A stretch of 36,528 nt of DNA, from positions 1-36,528 of the forward strand of contig JAXJWW010000120.1 in the NCBI GenBank assembly GCA_036307825.1, written 5' to 3'. Origin of the DNA: RGIG9060 sp036307825. Lineage in GTDB: Bacteria > Spirochaetota > Spirochaetia > Treponematales > Treponemataceae. The position numbers were made by a program, and so were the translations under genes. Below the pieces are notes generated by a model. It was not told the DNA's origin and ran no database searches. It saw nothing but the letters and a program-made list of their open reading frames with translations. Below are positions 6,456 to 14,642 of the stretch, piece by piece; within the stretch, counting starts at the first letter, position 1, and every line of letters begins with the position of its first letter.

Positions 6456-8522
6456 ATGTCTTTAACTCCTGTTATTTCTGTTATCAAAGAAAAATGTGTA
6501 AATTGTCATCGTTGTATTGCTGTTTGTCCTGTTAAGTTTTGTAATGATGGTTCTGGAGATTATGTTTCAATTCATCATGATTTATGTATCGGTTGTGGAA
6601 AGTGTATTGCTTCTTGTGAACATGGTGCTAGAATTGGACTTGATGGCTTTGAACGATTTTTAGCAGATGTAAAGACTACAAAAATAGTTGCAATTGTTGC
6701 TCCAGCAGTTGTTGTTTCTTTCCGTGGTAGAGAAAAAGAACTTAACGGATTCTTAAAATCACTTGGAGTGGACGCAATTTTTGATGTAAGTTTTGGTGCA
6801 GAATTAACTACAAAAACTTATGTAGAACATATTAAGGCAAATAACCCAAAATTAGTTGTGGCTCAACCATGTCCTGCCATTGTATCATATTGTGAAATTT
6901 ACAAACCTGAATTATTGCAATATCTTGCTCCTTGTGATAGTCCAATGGCTCACACAATGAAAATGATAAAAAAATTCTATCCACAATATAAAAATCACAA
7001 AATTGCTATAATTTCACCTTGTTATGCAAAACAACGAGAATATGATGATATCAACTTAGGTGATTACAATGTTTCTATGAAATCCATCGCAAACTACATG
7101 CGAGAAAATAATATCGATTTGGCAAAATATCCAAAAGTACCTTACGATAATCCAGAAGCAGAACGAGCTGTAATGTATTCAACTCCAGGTGGATTGATGC
7201 AAACTGCTGAAAGGTTTGTTCCTGGAATTTCATCTAATATCAGAAAGATTGAAGGTTCTCCTGAAGTTTATGATTACTTTGATGATTTATCAGAAGATAT
7301 GAAAAAACAAAAAGAACCTTTGTATATGTTAATAGACTGTTTGAACTGTAAAGACGGATGTAATGGTGGAGCTGGAACTGATACAGAAAATATGAGCCTT
7401 GACGAAATGGAAGGTTATATTGAAAAGCGAAAAGCATTGCAAAAAACTATTTACAAAACCGCTTCTAATAAAAAGAGTGCTCTTAAAAAATTAGATAAGG
7501 TTATAAGTCAATACTGGCAACCAAATTTATATGTTCGAACTTACAAAGATAAAAGTGATTCATTAAAATCAAGAATTAAAATCCCATCAAGAAGTGAACT
7601 TCAAGAAATTTTTGTAAAAATGCACAAAACTTCTGAAAAAGATATTCTTGATTGCGGGGCTTGTGGTTACGAAAAATGTGAACAAATGGCAGTTGCTATT
7701 TTTAACAACTTGAATAAGTTTGAAAATTGTCATGCTTATAAAAGTAAAGAGATTGAAAAAATTCAAGAAGCTCAAGTAGCAAAAATTTACGATGTTGTAG
7801 ATAAAGTTAAAACAACTACAGTTTCTCGGCTTACAGAAACTGACAATGAAATTGATGGTGTAAAAAATGCTTCTGATGAGATGGTTTCTTGTGTTAATAC
7901 TTCCTCTGCTGCTGTAGAAGAAATGATTGCAAATATTAAATCAATTAATACAATTTTACTTAATAACGATGTAGTAATGAAGAGTCTTGTTGAGGAAACA
8001 AAGCATGGATATGAAGAAATTGCTTCAATTACAGAGTTGGTAAACAAAATTGAAACTGAATCAGAAAATTTGATAGAAATGAGTAATGTTATTCAGCAAA
8101 TTGCAAGTCAAACAAACTTACTTTCTATGAATGCCGCAATCGAAGCTGCTCATGCTGGAGAATCAGGAAAAGGATTTGCTGTTGTTGCAGACGAAATTCG
8201 TAAATTGGCAGAAAATTCTGGAAAAGAAGCTAAGATGATTTCTGTAGTATTGTCTAACATTAAAAAATTGATAGATTCAACTTTCTCAAAGATGGGAATT
8301 GTTCAAAAAGAAATGGAAAGAATTGTTTCTCTTTCTGATGATGTTAAAAATCAAGAAGGTGTTGTAAAGAATGCCATATCTGAACAGAATGATGGTGGTT
8401 CTCTTTTACTTGAATCTTTACACACTATGAAGACAAATACAGATAATGTTGTAGATGCAATTCATCATCTAAAGCAAACTTCTGCTGCAATTAAAGATTC
8501 AATTTCTAGTATTCAGTTATAA
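6456..8522 (+). CDS. [FeFe]-hydrogenase-type H2 sensor fused to a methyl-accepting chemotaxis signalling domain
   Basis: A 688-residue soluble protein with no membrane segment. In order: two [4Fe-4S] ferredoxin motifs (C14/C17/C20/C24 and C44/C47/C50/C54); an [FeFe]-hydrogenase H-cluster domain with cysteines C139 (A-Q-P-C-P), C189 (S-P-C-Y-A-K-Q-R-E) and C298-x3-C302 (N-C-K-D-G-C-N-G-G); a C-x2-C-x4-C...C Fe-S domain (C400, C403, C408, C425); and a coiled-coil MCP hairpin with tip I-E-A-A-H-A-G-E-S-G-K-G-F-A-V-V-A-D-E (about 555-580). The four H-cluster ligands are kept, but the catalytic T-S-C-C-P has lost its first Cys (Pro138), as in sensory rather than catalytic enzymes. It likely reports H2 or redox state to CheA/CheW. 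A G-G-C-G-G-type ribosome site (AGGCGG) precedes ATG. No HydE/F/G maturase is in the window. Confidence 0.85.
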   Translation: MSLTPVISVIKEKCVNCHRCIAVCPVKFCNDGSGDYVSIHHDLCIGCGKCIASCEHGARIGLDGFERFLADVKTTKIVAIVAPAVVVSFRGREKELNGFLKSLGVDAIFDVSFGAELTTKTYVEHIKANNPKLVVAQPCPAIVSYCEIYKPELLQYLAPCDSPMAHTMKMIKKFYPQYKNHKIAIISPCYAKQREYDDINLGDYNVSMKSIANYMRENNIDLAKYPKVPYDNPEAERAVMYSTPGGLMQTAERFVPGISSNIRKIEGSPEVYDYFDDLSEDMKKQKEPLYMLIDCLNCKDGCNGGAGTDTENMSLDEMEGYIEKRKALQKTIYKTASNKKSALKKLDKVISQYWQPNLYVRTYKDKSDSLKSRIKIPSRSELQEIFVKMHKTSEKDILDCGACGYEKCEQMAVAIFNNLNKFENCHAYKSKEIEKIQEAQVAKIYDVVDKVKTTTVSRLTETDNEIDGVKNASDEMVSCVNTSSAAVEEMIANIKSINTILLNNDVVMKSLVEETKHGYEEIASITELVNKIETESENLIEMSNVIQQIASQTNLLSMNAAIEAAHAGESGKGFAVVADEIRKLAENSGKEAKMISVVLSNIKKLIDSTFSKMGIVQKEMERIVSLSDDVKNQEGVVKNAISEQNDGGSLLLESLHTMKTNTDNVVDAIHHLKQTSAAIKDSISSIQL

Positions 8523-8559
8523 AAAACTAAATTTCTAGAATTTTACATGTGTTTATATA

Positions 8560-8588
8560 CTTGAAGTTTCTCGTTTGTTTCAATATAA
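8560..8588 (+). promoter_or_regulatory. Promoter of the oadGAB operon
   Basis: TTGAAG (8560-8565) and perfect TATAAT (8583-8588) at 17 bp, giving a leader of about 58 bases before oadG. Confidence 0.75.
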
Positions 8589-8652
8589 TGTTCGAAGGAA
8601 TATATTGTTTGTTTACCATACTGATGGTTTCAAATATTGATATGGAGGATTT

Positions 8653-8889
8653 ATGACAATTACACAAATGTTAAGTCAAAGTTTGATTTTGACATTGTTA
8701 GGTATGTCTGTAGTTTTTACCTTCTTGATAATCCTTATTGTTTTTGTTTCTTTAACAGCAAAAGTGATTAAGGCATTAAAACTTGATCAGGATAAAACAA
8801 CAGATACTGCAACTTCTACAACTAATTCAGCACAAAAGAATAAAGTTGTAGCAGCAATCGCAGCCGCATTACGCGAAAAGCAAGTATAA
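8653..8889 (+). CDS. oadG: Oxaloacetate decarboxylase gamma subunit (OadG)
   Basis: A 78-residue single-span membrane protein. Residues 10-36 form one hydrophobic helix (L-I-L-T-L-L-G-M-S-V-V-F-T-F-L), followed by a Ser/Thr/Lys-rich linker and a short positively charged tail. That architecture and the G-M-x-V-V-F-x-F-L signature are those of the OadG/sodium-pump decarboxylase gamma family, which tethers the alpha subunit to the membrane beta subunit. ATGGAGGATTT provides a strong ribosome site. It heads the oad operon, 23 bases ahead of oadA. The His-rich zinc-binding tail of enterobacterial OadG is absent. Confidence 0.85.
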   Translation: MTITQMLSQSLILTLLGMSVVFTFLIILIVFVSLTAKVIKALKLDQDKTTDTATSTTNSAQKNKVVAAIAAALREKQV

Positions 8890-8912
8890 TTTTTTTTTAG
8901 AGGTATATAAAT

Positions 8913-10952
8913 ATGGCAAATAAAGTCAAAATTTCAGATTTAGTTTTGCGTGATGCTCATCAGTCTCTTCACGCTACTCGTATGACAACAGCAGATATGC
9001 TTCCTATCTGTGATAAACTTGATAAAGTTGGTTACTGGGCTTTGGAAGGCTGGGGTGGAGCAACTTTCGATTCATGTATTCGTTTCTTGAATGAAGATCC
9101 ATGGGAAAGACTTCGCAAATTACATGCTGCTCTTCCTAACACACCTATCATGATGCTTCTTCGTGGACAAAACCTTTTAGGTTATCGCCACTATGCAGAC
9201 GATGTTGTTGATCACTTCGTTCAAGCTTGTGCAAAAAACGGTATTGGTGTTTTCCGTATTTTTGATGCTTGTAATGATCCTCGTAACTTAAAAAGAGCAA
9301 CTGATGCTGCTAAAAAAACAGGTGCTCATGTTCAAATGGCAATTTCTTATGCTACAACTCCATATCACACAAAAGAAGTTTACGCTGATTTGGCAAAATC
9401 TTATGCAGATTTCGGGGCTGACTCAATCTGTATCAAAGATATGTCTGGTCTTTTAAAACCATACGAAGCTTACGATTTAGTAAAAGCAATCAAAAAAGCT
9501 GTAGATTTACCAATCGAAATTCACTCACACGCTACAACAGGTCTTTCTGTTGCAACATTCGCAAAAGCTGCTGAAGCTGGTGCTGATATTCTTGATACAG
9601 CTATTTCTTCAATGGCTATGGGAACATCACACTCTCCAACAGAAACAATCGTAGAAATGTTCAAAGGAACTGAATATGATACAGGTCTTGATTTGAACCT
9701 TCTTCTTGATATTGCAGCATATTTCCGTGATGTACGCAAAAAATATGCAAAATTCGAAAGTTCATTCTTGGGAGCAGATACTCGTATTCTTGCTTCACAA
9801 GTTCCTGGTGGTATGCTTTCTAACCTTGAAAACCAACTTAAAGAACAAGGTGCATCAGATAAAATTGATGAAGTTCTTAAAGAAATCCAAGTTGTACAAG
9901 CAGACTGTGGATATATCCCACTTGTAACTCCAACTTCACAAATCGTTGGAACACAAGCTGTATTCAATGTACTTTTTGGTCGTTACGCAAAACTTACACA
10001 AGAAACTCGCGACCTTGTAACAGGAAAATACGGAAAAACTCCTGCTTCTGTAAACCCAGACTTGTTAAAAGAAGCTCTTAAACAAAACAATATGGAAGAA
10101 GCTGTTTCTTGTCGTCCAGCTGATCTTATTCCAATGGAATGGGATAAAATGGTTGAAGAAGCAAAAGCAAACGGTGGAAATGGTTCAGAAGAAGATACTC
10201 TTACTTATGCTATGTTCCCTAAAGTTGCTCCTAAATTCTTTGCTGAAAGAGAAAAAGGACCTGTTTCTTCAGATTCTTTCGCACTTCCAAAATCAAGTGC
10301 AGATGCTGGAAAAGGTGGTTCATACACAGTTAATGTTGATGGTACAAACTACAATGTAACATCTGGTCCTGCTGGAGATAAAATGTCTGTTACAGTTGAC
10401 GGTGTTACATACAATGTTGCATTTAGTGCTGCTGGTGCTTCAGTTGCTCCTGCTGCTACAGGTTCAACATCTGGTGCTGATATTAAAGCTCCTGTTGCTG
10501 GAACATTGTTAAAACATGTTGTTGCTTCTGGTTCAGAAGTAAAAGAAGGCGATACAATCATCATGGTTGAATCAATGAAAATGGAACTTGAAGTAAAAGC
10601 AACTGCTTCTGGAAAAGTTGAATTTACTGTTCAACCTGGTTCTGCAATTACTGCTGGTCAAGTTCTTGGTACAATCGGTGGTGGTGCTGCTGCTGTAGTT
10701 GCTGCTCCTGTTGAAAATGCTCCTGCTCAAGCAACTGCTGGTGCTTCTGCTGTAACAGCTCCTGTTGCTGGAACATATCTTAAAAGTGTAGTTTCAGAAG
10801 GTGCAAGTGTAAAAGCTGGTGACACAGTTTGTATGATTGAATCAATGAAAATGGAACTTGAAGTGAAAGCTGCTTCTAACGGTACAATTCACTTTGTTGC
10901 AACTGCTGGTTCTGCAATTACTGCTGGTCAAACATTGGCTGAAATTAAATAA
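8913..10952 (+). CDS. oadA: Oxaloacetate decarboxylase alpha subunit with two tandem biotinyl domains
   Basis: Carboxyltransferase plus biotin carrier of the Na+-pumping decarboxylase (oxaloacetate to pyruvate and CO2). Residues about 5-275 form the HMGL-like TIM barrel with D-L-V-L-R-D-A-H-Q-S, the Lys site S-I-C-I-K-D-M-S-G and the metal motif I-H-S-H-A-T-T-G; a PYC/OadA domain follows to about 460. Two biotinyl domains carry E-S-M-K-M-E at Lys556 and Lys646, exactly 90 residues apart, separated by an Ala/Pro-rich linker. Most OadA proteins are under 620 residues and have one such domain. Ahead of them, Y-T-V-N-V-D-G-T-N-Y-N-V and S-V-T-V-D-G-V-T-Y-N-V look like another small internal repeat. 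The ribosome site is AGAGG. oadB follows after 14 bases. Confidence 0.93.
   Translation: MANKVKISDLVLRDAHQSLHATRMTTADMLPICDKLDKVGYWALEGWGGATFDSCIRFLNEDPWERLRKLHAALPNTPIMMLLRGQNLLGYRHYADDVVDHFVQACAKNGIGVFRIFDACNDPRNLKRATDAAKKTGAHVQMAISYATTPYHTKEVYADLAKSYADFGADSICIKDMSGLLKPYEAYDLVKAIKKAVDLPIEIHSHATTGLSVATFAKAAEAGADILDTAISSMAMGTSHSPTETIVEMFKGTEYDTGLDLNLLLDIAAYFRDVRKKYAKFESSFLGADTRILASQVPGGMLSNLENQLKEQGASDKIDEVLKEIQVVQADCGYIPLVTPTSQIVGTQAVFNVLFGRYAKLTQETRDLVTGKYGKTPASVNPDLLKEALKQNNMEEAVSCRPADLIPMEWDKMVEEAKANGGNGSEEDTLTYAMFPKVAPKFFAEREKGPVSSDSFALPKSSADAGKGGSYTVNVDGTNYNVTSGPAGDKMSVTVDGVTYNVAFSAAGASVAPAATGSTSGADIKAPVAGTLLKHVVASGSEVKEGDTIIMVESMKMELEVKATASGKVEFTVQPGSAITAGQVLGTIGGGAAAVVAAPVENAPAQATAGASAVTAPVAGTYLKSVVSEGASVKAGDTVCMIESMKMELEVKAASNGTIHFVATAGSAITAGQTLAEIK
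10486..10932 (+). repeat. 270-bp-spaced direct duplication encoding the two biotinyl domains
   Basis: AGCTCCTGTTGCTGGAACAT, the core around ATGAAAATGGAACTTGAAGT, and a 24-bp string beginning GGTTCTGCAATTACTGC occur twice at the same 270-bp offset, with diverged sequence between them. This indicates an in-frame tandem duplication of one biotinyl domain, not two unrelated domains. Confidence 0.85.
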
Positions 10953-10966
10953 ATTGGAGAAATATA

Positions 10967-12376
10967 ATGCTTGGTCAAAAAAATAAATGTCAAAAGCAAA
11001 TTGCAATTACAATGTCAGTTTTATTGGCAGTTGCAATGGTATTTTCTGTTGTAACAACAACATTTGCTTCTGACTCAACTACAGAACAAAGAGAAGCTCC
11101 TTCTTTTAGAACAATGAATACTGCTATCATTAGGGGTAGTGAAAATGTTCCTGAAGTTTCTGTAAAAACATTCTTGATGAATATCTGGAAAAATACAGGT
11201 ATCAATCAATTGATTAATGGTGAACCAGAAGCAACTGATGGTGGTCATCACGCAACTGTAGATCCATTTGCTGGAAAAACAGCTCCAGGTTGGCAAAAAT
11301 TATTGATGATTGCTATCGGGTTCCTTATTGTTTACCTTGGTGCTGCTAAAGGATTTGAACCACTTCTTCTTATTCCAATTGGATTTGGTACTGTTCTTGT
11401 AAATATTCCAGGTGCTGGAATGTATAACGAAGGAACTGGTATGCTCCGCATTATCTATGATGCTGGTGTTGGAAACGAATTCTTCCCAATGCTTATCTTT
11501 ATGGGTATTGGTGCTATGACAGACTTTGGACCTCTTATTGCCAATCCAAAGATGGCTCTTTTAGGTGGTGCAGCTCAGTTAGGTGTTTTTGCAACTCTTC
11601 TTGGTGTTGCTCTTATGAACCTTATTCCAGGTGTAGAATATAACATGCTTCAAGCTTGTGCTATTGCTATCATCGGTGGTGCTGACGGTCCTACATCAAT
11701 TTATGTATCTGGAAAACTTGCTCCAGAAATGATGGCTGTTATTGCAGTTGCTGCATATTCATATATGGCTCTTGTTCCAATGATTCAGCCACCTATCATG
11801 AAAGCATTAACAACAGAAAAAGAACGCAAAATCAAAATGAAACAGTTAAGATATGTTTCTAAAACAGAAAAAATCTTATTCCCAATCGTTCTTTTGATTC
11901 TTACACTTTTATTGTTGCCATCTGCAGCTCCTCTTATCGGTATGTTAGCATTCGGTAACTTTGTAAAACAATGTGGTGTTGTTGATCGTCTTTCAAAAAC
12001 AATGGAAAACGAACTTTTGAACATTGTTTCAATCTTGTTGTCATTAGGTGTTGGTTCACAAATGACTCCAGAAAAAATCATGAACCCAAGTTCTTTAGGA
12101 ATTATCGTTCTTGGTCTTGTTGCATTTGCAATTGCAACTGCTGGTGGTCTTTTGATGGCAAAATTGATGAACCTTTTCTTAAAAGAAAAATTAAATCCAC
12201 TTATCGGTTCTGCTGGAGTTTCAGCTGTTCCAATGGCTGCTCGTGTAGCAAACAAAGTTGGTATGGAATACGATCCATCAAACTTCTTGTTGATGCACGC
12301 TATGGGACCTAACGTTTCTGGTGTTATCGGTACAGCTATTGCAGCTGGTGTATTCATTGCAACTTATGCAAAATAA
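10967..12376 (+). CDS. oadB: Oxaloacetate decarboxylase beta subunit (Na+-translocating), with N-terminal extension
   Basis: Integral membrane subunit that decarboxylates carboxybiotin and exports Na+. From residue about 108 it follows the family: G-W-Q-K-L-L-M-I-A-I-G-F-L-I-V-Y-L-G, F-E-P-L-L-L-I-P-I-G-F-G, the Na+-site region I-I-G-G-A-D-G-P-T-S-I-Y (about 237-248) and G-P-N-V-S-G-V-I-G-T near the C-terminus. About ten membrane helices are visible. Unlike typical OadB (about 375-430 residues) it has an extra 107-residue N-terminus containing a signal-like helix (11-34, ending T-F-A-S) and a hydrophilic stretch. The start is supported by TTGGAGAAATATA before ATG. It is the last gene of the operon. 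Confidence 0.92.
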   Translation: MLGQKNKCQKQIAITMSVLLAVAMVFSVVTTTFASDSTTEQREAPSFRTMNTAIIRGSENVPEVSVKTFLMNIWKNTGINQLINGEPEATDGGHHATVDPFAGKTAPGWQKLLMIAIGFLIVYLGAAKGFEPLLLIPIGFGTVLVNIPGAGMYNEGTGMLRIIYDAGVGNEFFPMLIFMGIGAMTDFGPLIANPKMALLGGAAQLGVFATLLGVALMNLIPGVEYNMLQACAIAIIGGADGPTSIYVSGKLAPEMMAVIAVAAYSYMALVPMIQPPIMKALTTEKERKIKMKQLRYVSKTEKILFPIVLLILTLLLLPSAAPLIGMLAFGNFVKQCGVVDRLSKTMENELLNIVSILLSLGVGSQMTPEKIMNPSSLGIIVLGLVAFAIATAGGLLMAKLMNLFLKEKLNPLIGSAGVSAVPMAARVANKVGMEYDPSNFLLMHAMGPNVSGVIGTAIAAGVFIATYAK

Positions 12377-12402
12377 TTTAAGATAATTTATCTTAATTCG
12401 AG

Positions 12403-12438
12403 TAGGCGATAATCTTTAAGGTTGTCGCCTATTTTTTT
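12403..12438 (+). terminator. Terminator of the oad operon
   Basis: A 10-bp stem (TAGGCGATAA with TTGTCGCCTA, one wobble), 9-base loop, then seven T residues. A smaller palindrome (AAGATAATTTATCTT) lies just before it. Confidence 0.9.
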
Positions 12439-12497
12439 GTAAATATAACAAAATGTTAATATTTTATTTAGTTGTAGACCTTGATTTTTTATATGCT

Positions 12498-12503
12498 TAT
12501 GAT
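12498..12503 (+). promoter_or_regulatory. Candidate -10 element just upstream of tatT
   Basis: TATGAT lies 12 bases before the preferred tatT start, with only poor -35 candidates (TTGTAG at 12472 is 20 bp away). If used, the leader would be about six bases. No Shine-Dalgarno sequence is visible. Confidence 0.35.
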
Positions 12504-12515
12504 AAAATGTTACAC

Positions 12516-13553
12516 ATGAAATTTTTAAATAAAATATTTTTTGTGTTTTTTATTTGTTGTTGTGTTTTTTCTTGTAAATCCACAGATCCTTCAAGTTTAC
12601 TTACTCCTGTTATGGGCGAAACAGATACAGTTCTTATGAGCGATATGATGCCAGTTGCATTAAAAGCTGTAGAGATTGTTCATTATGCTTCTCCAAAAAA
12701 TAAATCAATTCATGCTTTAACCGCATCTTTGTATGTAATGTATGCAAATGCATTTGTTCAGCATAAGGCTGACATGATGGATATTTCAGAATTTGAACTT
12801 CAGTATTCTGAAAAAATGCGTGCAAAAATGCATTATCTTAGAGGTCGCGATTATTCATTATCATACTTTGATAGAAAGTACAAAAACTTTTCTAAAAATT
12901 TACTAAGCCGTGATCCTGAACTTGAGCAAAAAGCTCTTTCAAAATTAAAAAAGAAGGATGTAGCAGCTGCCTATTGGCTAGGAGCCGCTTGTCTTGGCGC
13001 TTTTTCTTTAGATCCACTTGATGTTGATATGCTTTCTGGTGTTGGTTCTGCATTGGCTGTCTTGGAACGAGCAGCCGAATTAGATCCTTCCTATAATAAT
13101 GGTGCAATTTGGGATGTTTTGGTTGCATTTTATGCTGGAGCTCCTGCAGAATTTGGCGGAAATGTTGATAAGGCTGTTGAATCATTCTTAAAAGAGGTTG
13201 AATATTCAAATGGAAAGACAACTTCACTTTATATGACTTATGCTCAGGTTTTTTGTAAAAATAATATTGATTTATCTTCTTATAAATGGGATTGTTCAGT
13301 ATCAATTGATGATCTTGGATGGAAATTCCCAGAGATTCCAAAAGATGAATTCTTAGAGTCAATTGGAATGGGGCAAAATGAAAATTCACTTTGGCCTATG
13401 CCTACTGGTGTTTATGGCTTTGATTGGGCTTTAGATGTTGTATTAAATATGGATGTAAATGAAGATCCTAATTCACGATTTATGACAGTTCTTGCTCAAG
13501 ATAAAGCAAAATTTCTAAAAGAACATAGAGAAGATTATTTTATTATTTGGTAA
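12516..13553 (+). CDS. tatT: TRAP-transporter accessory lipoprotein, TatT-like (T component)
   Basis: A 345-residue lipoprotein related to T. pallidum Tp0956, a TPR-like helical protein that trimerises and binds the TRAP solute receptor. The signal is M-K-F-L-N-K-I-F-F-V-F-F...C-V-F-S-C. Helical pairs are evident, including A-A-Y-W-L-G-A-A-C-L-G-A, L-E-R-A-A-E-L-D-P-S-Y-N-N-G and A-P-A-E-F-G-G-N-V-D-K-A, the last two being family hallmarks. The frame is open from 12453, but the signal peptide starts properly only at 12516 (or 12507). tatP follows 51 bases downstream and the fused membrane subunit after that, the same order as in T. pallidum. Family knowledge suggests a hydrophobic periplasmic ligand; the sequence alone does not say which. 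Confidence 0.88.
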   Translation: MKFLNKIFFVFFICCCVFSCKSTDPSSLLTPVMGETDTVLMSDMMPVALKAVEIVHYASPKNKSIHALTASLYVMYANAFVQHKADMMDISEFELQYSEKMRAKMHYLRGRDYSLSYFDRKYKNFSKNLLSRDPELEQKALSKLKKKDVAAAYWLGAACLGAFSLDPLDVDMLSGVGSALAVLERAAELDPSYNNGAIWDVLVAFYAGAPAEFGGNVDKAVESFLKEVEYSNGKTTSLYMTYAQVFCKNNIDLSSYKWDCSVSIDDLGWKFPEIPKDEFLESIGMGQNENSLWPMPTGVYGFDWALDVVLNMDVNEDPNSRFMTVLAQDKAKFLKEHREDYFIIW

Positions 13554-13604
13554 CTTTTTTCTAAATTCTTGATTTTATATATATTAAATTTTACGGGGGA
13601 AAAA

Positions 13605-14642
13605 ATGAAATTTAAAAGATTATTTGTTGCATTGATGTGTTTACTTGCCTTTACAAGTATTTATGCACAAAAAATTAACTTAAAAATTGGGTCTGTTGCT
13701 CCAGATAACTCACCTTGGGCAATCGAACAGAAAAAAATTGCTCAAGAATGGGCAAAATCCACAAATGGAGTTGTTAATGTAAATTTTATGACAGCTACAG
13801 CTCTTGGTGGAGAAGCAGGTGTTATTCAAAAGATGAGGGTTGCTCGTCCAGGTCAAAAAGCTCCTCTTGATGGTGGTATTTTTACAAATATCGGTATTTA
13901 TGCACTTGCACCAGAAACAAATATTTTAACACTTTGTGTTCCTTTTATGTTCCGTGACCAAGAAGAACTTTCACTTGTTCTTAAAGAATCACAAGATGAA
14001 ATCAACGCTGCAATCGAAGAACAAGGATTTGTTTTGCTCGGTTGGTTTAATGTTGGTTGGGCATATTTCTTTACAAAAGAAGAAGTTAGAACTCCTACAC
14101 AACTTAAAAATGTAAGTTTGTCAGTTGGTGGAATCACATCTCCTGAACTTGGTCGCGCATTCCAACATGCAGGATACAAAACAGATGATGTTTCTAACGA
14201 AAAAATTCTTTCAAGTTTGAAGTCAAATAACGGATGTGGTGGATTGTACACAATTCCTATGTATGCTTATGCAGCTCAATATACAAAACATGCAACTTAT
14301 GTTTTAGGTATGCCAATTTGTCCTGTTATGGGTGGATTTGTTGTAAATAAGAATGTTTGGGCTTCAATTCCTGAAAATTATAAAGAAGTTATTATGGCTA
14401 ACATCCGTGAAGCTGAAAAGAAATTTATCGAAATTCAGCAAGAAAATGATAATACTTATCTTGCAAAAATTGAATCTGAAGGTGGAAAGATTATTCAACT
14501 TACACAAGCTGAAAAAGATGTTTTCCAAGAAGATTTATATAATGATGCTGTAAAAATGGGCGAATCAAAAGAAACTACAGTTATCAATTACGATTTTTTC
14601 AAAAGAATCGATTCTATTTTACAAAAACATAGAGGACAATAA
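13605..14642 (+). CDS. tatP: TRAP-transporter periplasmic solute receptor (DctP/TatP family)
   Basis: A 345-residue exported solute-binding protein. The signal peptide M-K-F-K-R-L-F-V-A-L-M...I-Y-A precedes a mature start Q-K-I-N-L-K-I-G-S-V-A-P, the normal first strand of DctP proteins. F-M-T-A-T-A-L-G-G-E is in the expected second segment. The signature Arg of carboxylate-binding DctP receptors is not evident where I looked, consistent with a non-dicarboxylate ligand as proposed for Tp0957; this is inference. GGGGGAAAAA just before ATG 13605 decides the start over an upstream in-frame codon at 13569. It overlaps the next gene by one base (TAATG), so the two are translationally coupled. Confidence 0.92.
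   Translation: MKFKRLFVALMCLLAFTSIYAQKINLKIGSVAPDNSPWAIEQKKIAQEWAKSTNGVVNVNFMTATALGGEAGVIQKMRVARPGQKAPLDGGIFTNIGIYALAPETNILTLCVPFMFRDQEELSLVLKESQDEINAAIEEQGFVLLGWFNVGWAYFFTKEEVRTPTQLKNVSLSVGGITSPELGRAFQHAGYKTDDVSNEKILSSLKSNNGCGGLYTIPMYAYAAQYTKHATYVLGMPICPVMGGFVVNKNVWASIPENYKEVIMANIREAEKKFIEIQQENDNTYLAKIESEGGKIIQLTQAEKDVFQEDLYNDAVKMGESKETTVINYDFFKRIDSILQKHRGQ

Noticed and set aside
6456..8522. Catalytic H2-producing hydrogenase
   Set aside because: The T-S-C-C-P motif has lost its proton-relay Cys and the chain ends in a signalling domain, which fits a sensor better.
9521..9967. 148-codon frame antisense to oadA
   Set aside because: Shadow of the strongly conserved oadA coding frame; no promoter or ribosome site on the minus strand and an unlikely amino-acid composition.
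8913..10952. Pyruvate carboxylase subunit B
   Set aside because: Domain layout is similar, but the flanking oadG and oadB genes point to the decarboxylase pump.
11785..12357. 190-codon frame antisense to oadB
   Set aside because: Long only because oadB codon use avoids stops in this frame; the product has no recognisable pattern.
12892..13389. 165-codon frame antisense to tatT
   Set aside because: His/Gln/Leu-rich translation of the complementary strand, no ribosome site, and tatT is well supported.
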